Source: Streptomyces sp. NBC_00249
GTDB taxonomy: Bacteria > Actinomycetota > Actinomycetes > Streptomycetales > Streptomycetaceae
Assembly: GCF_026342355.1 (NCBI RefSeq)
Contig: NZ_JAPEMV010000002.1
Location: 186,001-250,000, forward strand
Direction of reading: 5' to 3'
Length of the DNA stretch: 64,000 bases
In this document: positions 56,588 to 64,000 of the stretch, one piece after another
How the letters are laid out: every line of letters begins with the position of its first letter
Numbering within the stretch: the first letter of the stretch is position 1
Program-made: the position numbers and the translations under genes
The notes under the pieces: model-generated
What the model saw: the letters and a program-made list of their open reading frames with translations, nothing else
Databases searched by the model: none
What the model was told of the DNA's origin: nothing

Positions 56588-56676
56588 ATATCCATCCCCG
56601 CGTGAGCGGGGAGCACAGGTGGCCGGCGAAGTGGCCCAGCTCTTCGCTGGGAACATCCCACTCACGTGGGGAACAC
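56588..56676 (-). CRISPR. two-repeat type I-E-like CRISPR relic
   Basis: Read leftward, a 28-nt repeat at 56676-56649 starts GTGTTCCCCACGTGAGTGGG and ends ATGTTCCC. A 32-nt unique segment follows (56648-56617). A second repeat at 56616-56588 starts GTGCTCCCCGCTCACGCGGG and then degenerates after GATGG. Both have the type I-E shape: GTGxTCCCC, short stem-loop, GGGG-like, ATG-G/T. The first has one base less in the stem. Repeat and spacer lengths (28-29 and 32) are those of type I-E arrays in Streptomyces. No cas gene is in the window, so this is probably a remnant. Confidence 0.6.
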
Positions 56677-56732
56677 CCCGCTGAGTGTACTGCCCACTAC
56701 GGAAGGTACTGAACGGTCGGCGGGTGGCCGCG

Positions 56733-58928
56733 CTACGGGGCCGGGGTTTCCGACGTGGCGGCCGCGGCGAGCTCCGCCGTGATGTCGGCGGGCCGGCGCC
56801 AGCCCCGCTCTCCGCGGGCCAGGAGCCAGGCGGTGGCCTCCTGCGGCGGCATCGCGGCGGCGACCAGCCACCCCTGGACGGCGTCGCAGCCCAGGTCCCG
56901 CAGTCGTTCCCAGGTCTCGTCGTCCTCGACGCCCTCGGCCACGACGAGCAGGCCGAGGGAGTGCGCGAGGTCCACCGTGCAGCGGACGATCTCCGCGTCC
57001 TGCGCGTCGACGGCGAGCCGCGCCACGAAAGACCGGTCGATCTTCAGCTCGCTGACCGGCAGCCGCCGCAGGTGCACGAGGGAGGAGTAGCCGGTGCCGA
57101 AGTCGTCGAGGGACATCTTCACCCCGTGGCCGGTCAGCCCGGCCATGGTGTCGGCCGCCCGCTGGGGGTCCTCCAGCAGGACGTGCTCCGTTATCTCCAG
57201 CTGGAGGCCGCTCGCCGGCACCCCGTGGCGGGCCAGCCGTGCGGCGACCGCGCCCGCGAAGCCGGGGGTGTGGACGTCGCGCGGGGAGACGTTGACGGCG
57301 ACGGGCACCTTGAGGCCCTGGGCGCGCCAGCGGGCGACCTGGGCGAGGGCGGTTTCGAGGACGTACTCGGTCAGGTGCGGCATCAGCCCCGACGTCTCGG
57401 CGATGGCGATGAACTCGTCCGGGGAGACCCGGCCCCGTTCGGGGTGCACCCACCGGACCAGCGCTTCCAGGCCGGCCACCTGCCCGTCGAAGCGGACCTT
57501 GGGCTGGTAGTGGAGTTCGACCTCGCCGGCGTCGAGGGCGCGCCGCAGGTCGCCGAGGAGGCCGAGCCGGTCGGGGGTGTTGCTGTCGCGCTTGGACTCG
57601 TACACCTCCACGCCGGTGCGGTCCCGCTTGGCCTGGTACATGGCGACGTCGGCCCGCCGCAGCAGGCCTTCCGCGTCCAGTGCGTGGTCGGGGAAGACGG
57701 CGAGTCCGGCACTGGCCTCCAGGACGAGGGTGAGTCCGTCGAGGTCGAGCGGGGAGCTGAGTTCGGCGACCAGGTTGCGGGCGACGCGCTGGGCGCTGGT
57801 GGTGGAGTCGGCGACGGGCAGCAGTACGGCGAACTCGTCGCCGCCGAGGCGGGCGGCTTCGGCGTCGGGCGGGAGGGCCTGGCGCAGGCGTTCCGCGATC
57901 TGGAGCAGCAGCCGGTCCCCCGCCAGGTGGCCGAGGGTGTCGTTGACGGCGCGGAAGCGGTCCAGGTCGATCAGCACGAGAGCGGACCGGGTGCCCAAAC
58001 GTTCAGCCTCGTCCAGGGCGGACCAGGCGCGCTCCAGCAGCCACTGCCGGTTCGGCAGTCCGGTCAGGGGGTCGCGCAGTTGTTCCTCCGCCCGGGCCCG
58101 TGCGATCCACAAGGTGGAGTCGAGCGCGATGAGCGGTACGGCGAACAGCGGCAGCAGTACGGGCCGGCCGGCGGCGACCACGCAGATCAGCGGGGCGATC
58201 CCGAGCAGGGCGGCGGCCACGAGTGCCTGCCGGAGCAGGGCGGTGCGGGCCACGGTGGGCAGTCCGCCGCCGCGCGGGGTGAGCGCGAACCAGAGCAGGG
58301 CCCGGGTCACCGCCAGGTAGGCGACGGCGACCAGTACCACCTCGGGGACGGCCGCGAGGTCCCAGGTGCCGGGCAGCCAGGGGGCTTCGACGCTCGGCGC
58401 GTCACCGAAGGCGAGGAGGACGAGGGCCCCCGCGCCGATGCCGAGGATGTCGACGGAGCCGTGCAGCAGGCCCTGGCGCCAGCGGTGTCTGCGCGCGGCG
58501 CCGACCAGGGAGACCACGGCCAGCGAGACGAGCCCGGCCGGGATCCATCCGTAGAGCAGGAGCACGGCGAGGGTGAGGGCGGCGCCGGATCCGGTGCCGC
58601 CCCACCAGCGGTCGCGGCCCAGGGCGACGAGGTGGCCGACGATGACGCCGGTGAGCAGCGCGAGTGCCCAGCCGACCGTGCCGCCGGGGAACAGGGCCTG
58701 ACGGTTGGTCAGCGCGGAGACGATGCCGCCGAGGAGCACCACCGCGGACAGGCCCATGACGGCGAGGGGCAGCACGGTGCGCCGCCCCTGTCCTGTCCCG
58801 CCCGCTCCGGTGTCGAGGGGGCGGGTCTCCGGTGTCCTGGCGCCCAGGACACCGATCCGGCCCGCCCGCATGGACGGGATGTCCCCGCCGAATTCAGGTG
58901 ACGGGTCGGCGCTTTCGGTGGGTTTCAT
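56733..58928 (-). CDS. rmdB: membrane GGDEF-EAL c-di-GMP protein, RmdB-like
   Basis: A 731-residue protein. Six or more hydrophobic segments occupy residues about 50-270. The GGDEF domain keeps ARLGGDEF but lacks an RxxD inhibitory site at the usual distance. The EAL domain looks fully active: LEALVRW, the metal Asn in [33 protein letters not shown] and VAEGVED. In S. coelicolor the orthologue next to gatC and ligA, RmdB, is a c-di-GMP phosphodiesterase that promotes aerial mycelium; the orthology is by layout and location. ATG 58928 has GAGGGA upstream. Confidence 0.88.
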   Translation of the reverse strand: MKPTESADPSPEFGGDIPSMRAGRIGVLGARTPETRPLDTGAGGTGQGRRTVLPLAVMGLSAVVLLGGIVSALTNRQALFPGGTVGWALALLTGVIVGHLVALGRDRWWGGTGSGAALTLAVLLLYGWIPAGLVSLAVVSLVGAARRHRWRQGLLHGSVDILGIGAGALVLLAFGDAPSVEAPWLPGTWDLAAVPEVVLVAVAYLAVTRALLWFALTPRGGGLPTVARTALLRQALVAAALLGIAPLICVVAAGRPVLLPLFAVPLIALDSTLWIARARAEEQLRDPLTGLPNRQWLLERAWSALDEAERLGTRSALVLIDLDRFRAVNDTLGHLAGDRLLLQIAERLRQALPPDAEAARLGGDEFAVLLPVADSTTSAQRVARNLVAELSSPLDLDGLTLVLEASAGLAVFPDHALDAEGLLRRADVAMYQAKRDRTGVEVYESKRDSNTPDRLGLLGDLRRALDAGEVELHYQPKVRFDGQVAGLEALVRWVHPERGRVSPDEFIAIAETSGLMPHLTEYVLETALAQVARWRAQGLKVPVAVNVSPRDVHTPGFAGAVAARLARHGVPASGLQLEITEHVLLEDPQRAADTMAGLTGHGVKMSLDDFGTGYSSLVHLRRLPVSELKIDRSFVARLAVDAQDAEIVRCTVDLAHSLGLLVVAEGVEDDETWERLRDLGCDAVQGWLVAAAMPPQEATAWLLARGERGWRRPADITAELAAAATSETPAP

Positions 58929-59327
58929 GCCCGTCCCTCTCACAGCCGGCGATGCCGATGTCACGCGATGGCCCCGGTGTCATGCCATCACGGCTGAAGG
59001 TCATCAGGCAGCCGTGCACGACAGGCGCACCCCACAACAGTAGGACGCGAGAGGCTCCCAGGGGCAGCGGTCGGCGGTGGTTGCCCGAATGAGCCCCAGC
59101 CATCCTCATCAGTACGGTATCCGCCGAACGGGTGAGTTTGGACCAGGACCCCCCAGTCACCCTTCCGATGATCCGACAGGTCACCGCCCCGCGAACAGCC
59201 TTGTACCAGCCGTTTACCACCGGACACCGCGCCGGGCGTGCGCCCGCCCGTACGGCCGCACGCCATGCATCCGTTCGCCTTCGCTACTCCCCCGGGACGC
59301 CTCCCGTGTGGGTGACTCCCGTGTCGA
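58929..59327. other. 399-bp intergenic region without recognised gene
   Basis: Between rmdB and the ligA stop. The promoter of rmdB must lie in its left part. Short frames on both strands have poor codon bias and no ribosome site. I see no tRNA, repeat or strong terminator here. Confidence 0.5.
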
Positions 59328-61628
<2,301 letters not shown>

Positions 61629-62612
61629 TCACTCAGGGTTGTCGGCGAGCGACCTCGCCGCCCTGACGCAATGCGCCTGCACCGCGCGGGCGTAGGCGGG
61701 CGACGCGCCCGCCAGACCGCACGACGGGGTGACCACGACGGACTCGGCGAGAGTCTCCGGGGCCAGTCCCAGCCTGCGCCAGAGCTTCCTGACACCCATG
61801 ACGCTACCGCCCGGGTCTGACAACGGGCCGTCGGTGCCGGGCACCACTCCGGCGAAGAGTTTCGTACCGCCCTCGACGGCTTCGCCGATGGTGTCGTCCT
61901 CGCGCTCGGTGAGCAAGGAGAAATCGAACGAGACGCCCGTGGCGCCGGCCCTCCGCAGCAGTCCGAAGGGGACCTCGGGGGCGCAGGAGTGGACGATCAC
62001 CTCACCCTCGTGCACCGCGAACAGGTCGCGCAGCGTGCTCTCCACGACCTGCCGGTCGACGGCCCGGTAGGTCCGGTAGCCGCTGGCGGAGCGGATGCGG
62101 CCGAGCAGGACGGCGGTGAGGGAGGGCTCGTCGTACTGGAGGACGATCTCGGCGCCGGGGATCCGCTTGCGCACGTCGGCCAGGTGCTCGCGCAGGCCCT
62201 CGGCGAGGGATCCGGCCAGGTCGCGGCAGGCGCCGGGGTCCTGGAGCAGCGCCTCGCCGCCGTGCAGTTCCAGGGCCGCGGCCAGCGTCCAGGGTCCTAC
62301 GGCCTGCACCTTGAGCTTGCCGGTGTACCCCTGGGTGAACTCCTCCAGCGCGTCGAGGTCCTCGCCGAGCCAGGAGCGGGCCCGCCGGGTGTCGCGTCCC
62401 GGCCGGTCGCTGATCCGCCAGCCGCTGGGCTCGACGTGCGCGTACATGTCGACGAGCAGCCCCAGCGAGCGGCCGATCATGTCGGCGCCGGGGCCGCGGG
62501 CGGGCAGCTCGGCGAGGTAGGGGAACTCCTCGAAGGAGCCGGTGACGGTCTTGGCGGCCTCGCGGGCGTCGCCGCCGGGCAGCGATCCGACGCCGGTGGC
62601 CCCGGCGCTCAT
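61629..62612 (-). CDS. core-MetE-like methionine synthase protein
   Basis: A 327-residue protein that covers only the catalytic C-terminal barrel of cobalamin-independent methionine synthase. Zinc-site-like residues are in VIVHSCAPEV (His, Cys) and VVTPSCGLAG (Cys), and LQYDEPSL carries the Asp/Glu. Stand-alone core-MetE proteins in archaea and some bacteria use a methyl donor other than polyglutamyl folate, such as methylcobalamin. The start overlaps the SDR stop (ATGA), so the two genes are translationally coupled. The methyl donor here is unknown. Confidence 0.8.
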   Translation of the reverse strand: MSAGATGVGSLPGGDAREAAKTVTGSFEEFPYLAELPARGPGADMIGRSLGLLVDMYAHVEPSGWRISDRPGRDTRRARSWLGEDLDALEEFTQGYTGKLKVQAVGPWTLAAALELHGGEALLQDPGACRDLAGSLAEGLREHLADVRKRIPGAEIVLQYDEPSLTAVLLGRIRSASGYRTYRAVDRQVVESTLRDLFAVHEGEVIVHSCAPEVPFGLLRRAGATGVSFDFSLLTEREDDTIGEAVEGGTKLFAGVVPGTDGPLSDPGGSVMGVRKLWRRLGLAPETLAESVVVTPSCGLAGASPAYARAVQAHCVRAARSLADNPE

Positions 62613-63298
62613 CGGCCGGGCCTGACGGTCAGGTCGTTGACCTCGGCGTCGCGCGGCAGGTCGACGGCCATGAGGATGGTGGTCGCCACCGAATCCGGGT
62701 CGATCCAGGCGTCCGGGTCGTACTCCTTGCCCTCCTGGGAGTGCACCTTGGCCTGCATGGGGCTGGCGGTGCGGCCCGGGTAGACGGAGGTGACGCGGAT
62801 GCCGTTCGGCTTCTCCTCGGCGCGCAGGGAGTCGGCGAGGGCCTTCAGACCGTGCTTGGAGGCTGCGTAGGCGCCCCATTCGGCGTGGGCGGTGAGGCCG
62901 GCGCCGGAGTTCACGAAGACGACGGTGGCCTTGGAGGCGCGCAGGGTGGGCAGCAGCAGCCGGGTCACCTCGGCGGGGGCGATCAGGTTGACGTTGAGCT
63001 GCTGGTGCCAGGTCTTGGGGCGCAGCTCGCCGACGGGTCCGAGGTCGACGATCCCGGCGATGTGCAGGAGGGAGTCGATCCGCTCGGGGACCGGCTGCTT
63101 GGAGAAGGCCCACGACAGCCGGTCGGGATCCGCGAGGTCGCCTACGAGGGTCCGCGCGCCGGGGTAGCGCTCGACGAGCTGCCGGGCACGGGCGGCGTCG
63201 CGGGCCAGCAGGACGAGGTCGTCGCCCCGGGCGTGCAGGCGGGTCGCGACGGCGGCGCCGATGCCGGATCCGGCGCCGGTGATCAGGTGAGTAGCCAT
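62609..63298 (-). CDS. short-chain dehydrogenase/reductase
   Basis: A 229-residue SDR. The cofactor motif is LITGAGSGIGAAVATRL; NAG-like LLHIAGIVDLG follows; the catalytic Ser lies in VFVNSGAGL and Tyr/Lys in WGAYAASKHGLKAL. NADP(H) is likely from the positively charged RDAARARQ after the second strand. It is upstream of and coupled to the core-MetE-like gene. Substrate unknown. Confidence 0.9.
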   Translation of the reverse strand: MATHLITGAGSGIGAAVATRLHARGDDLVLLARDAARARQLVERYPGARTLVGDLADPDRLSWAFSKQPVPERIDSLLHIAGIVDLGPVGELRPKTWHQQLNVNLIAPAEVTRLLLPTLRASKATVVFVNSGAGLTAHAEWGAYAASKHGLKALADSLRAEEKPNGIRVTSVYPGRTASPMQAKVHSQEGKEYDPDAWIDPDSVATTILMAVDLPRDAEVNDLTVRPGR

Positions 63299-63339
63299 AC
63301 GGTCATGCTCGCATCCGGGGCGGGGGACGCGCCGCCAGG

Positions 63340-63690
63340 TCAGCGCCCGGCGGCCGCGCGCAGTCGGGCGGCGGTCCGGGAGGCGTCGTAGTCGGCGGGG
63401 ACTCCGTCGACGAGGACGGCCTCGCTGGGGACGTGGTCGGTGCGCAGCGGGAGGATGGCCTGGTAGGCGGGCGAGGCGTACCAGGCGCGGGCGCTCTCGA
63501 TGTCCGGGAAGCCGATGACGACGACCGTCCCGGGGAAGGGGCCCTCCATGACCTCGACCTCCTGGCCGTGGACGAGGAAGCGGCCGCCGAAGGGGTCCAT
63601 GGTGGCCTGGATCTCCTCGATGTAGCGCAGGACGTCCTCGTGGGGGTTGTCGTGGTCGGGGCGGATGTGGGCGATGGCGTACGCGGTCAT
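63340..63690 (-). CDS. DUF1330 family protein
   Basis: A 116-residue dimeric alpha-beta barrel protein of the DUF1330 type (YAIAHIRPD, YIEEIQATMDPFGGRFLVHG, VVVIGFPDIESARAWYASPAYQAI). AGGGGAGA precedes ATG 63690. It lies between an AraC-type regulator and the SDR on the same strand. Members are small ferredoxin-like-fold proteins without a settled function. Confidence 0.85.
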   Translation of the reverse strand: MTAYAIAHIRPDHDNPHEDVLRYIEEIQATMDPFGGRFLVHGQEVEVMEGPFPGTVVVIGFPDIESARAWYASPAYQAILPLRTDHVPSEAVLVDGVPADYDASRTAARLRAAAGR

Positions 63691-63784
63691 GGCGTCTCCC
63701 CTGTCGGGCGGTGGCCGGCCCGGTGTTCCGGGCCGTTGCTCCGAGCCTGTCAGCGGGCCGCCGCCGGGTCGATTACCCGTGAGG

Positions 63785-64000
63785 TCATGCCGGGGCGGGC
63801 TCGGCCGGGGCGGGCTCGGGCTGGGCGGACTCGGCATGGCCGGGGCCGTGGAAGGTGCGCCGGTAGGCGATCGGGGAGACGCCGAGGGCGGTGCGCATGT
63901 GCTGGCGCAGGGAGTTGGCGGATCCGAAGCCGGAGCGGTGCGCGACCAGGTCGACGGGCAGGTCGCTGGACTCCAGCAACTGGCGGGCGATCTCGAGCCG
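63785..64000 (-). CDS. AraC/GlxA family regulator, C-terminal part
   Basis: Only the last 71 residues are in the window. RLEIARQLLESSDLPVDLVA and HRSGFGSANSLRQHMRTALG are the second helix-turn-helix of an AraC-type domain, with GVSPIAYRRTF as its end and a Pro/Ala/Glu tail. The style is that of GlxA/FtrA regulators that carry an N-terminal DJ-1-like domain, which would lie beyond the right edge. It probably controls the DUF1330 gene 94 nt downstream. Confidence 0.82.
   Translation of the reverse strand, partial: RLEIARQLLESSDLPVDLVAHRSGFGSANSLRQHMRTALGVSPIAYRRTFHGPGHAESAQPEPAPAEPAPA

Noticed and set aside
58894..59220. 108-residue leftward frame between rmdB and ligA
   Set aside because: Poor codon bias, no ribosome site and overlap with the rmdB start.

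Overview
The window looks like a stretch of Streptomyces (or very close actinomycete) chromosomal core. Evidence: very high G+C with strong third-position G/C bias, frequent GTG and TTG starts behind GGAGG-type ribosome sites, a 13-residue ilvB leader peptide of the actinobacterial type ([13 protein letters not shown]), a gatC-gatA-x-gatB cluster, an RmdB-type GGDEF/EAL protein and ligA. Coding density is near 90 percent and most coordinates below are chosen starts, not the longest open frames.

Layout. 1-8.9 kb: a leftward operon ureAB-ureC-agmatine deiminase-TetR, divergent from an NCS1 permease, then ilvE and leuB. 8.7-21 kb: small gene, LysR/oxidoreductase pair, secreted phospholipase C, AAC(2')-like acetyltransferase, an SMI1/KNR4 relic, a tyrosine-phosphatase-like protein, an iodotyrosine-deiodinase-like flavoprotein, a MarR/oxidoreductase pair, and the proline-catabolic genes putA-pruA with a PucR regulator. 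21.2-23.3 kb: a compact three-gene island with visibly more A/T-rich codons, encoding a cholera-toxin/scabin-type ADP-ribosyltransferase, a probable partner or immunity protein and a type VII secretion-associated protein. 23.4-32.4 kb: lipoprotein, TetR/MFS pair, serA, and the ilvB-ilvN-ilvC operon with leader peptide and attenuator. 32.5-48.5 kb: a membrane GGDEF/degenerate-EAL protein, two dehydrogenase or reductase genes, a PQQ-type lipoprotein dehydrogenase, a LAL-type LuxR regulator, small proteins, an MMPL/GNAT operon, a cupin and a GNAT-DinB fusion. 48.5-52.8 kb: an iron-box-controlled divergon (siderophore-interacting reductase versus penicillin-acylase-like hydrolase plus siderophore acetyltransferase) and an alpha/beta hydrolase. 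52.9-64 kb: gat operon with a two-repeat CRISPR relic upstream, rmdB, ligA, a core-MetE-like protein, an SDR, a DUF1330 protein and a truncated AraC-type regulator at the right edge.

How the parts work together. Branched-chain amino-acid synthesis is spread over ilvE, leuB and ilvBNC, with serA between. Nitrogen scavenging is represented by the permease/deiminase/urease-like operon and by proline catabolism. Two c-di-GMP proteins with opposite expected activities lie 24 kb apart. The least ordinary pieces are the ADP-ribosyltransferase island, the urease-like enzyme with an altered active-site flap, the iron-regulated acylase/acetyltransferase pair and the CRISPR relic. No rRNA, tRNA, insertion sequence or replication origin was recognised. 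All function calls are from reading translated sequence; no database search was possible.
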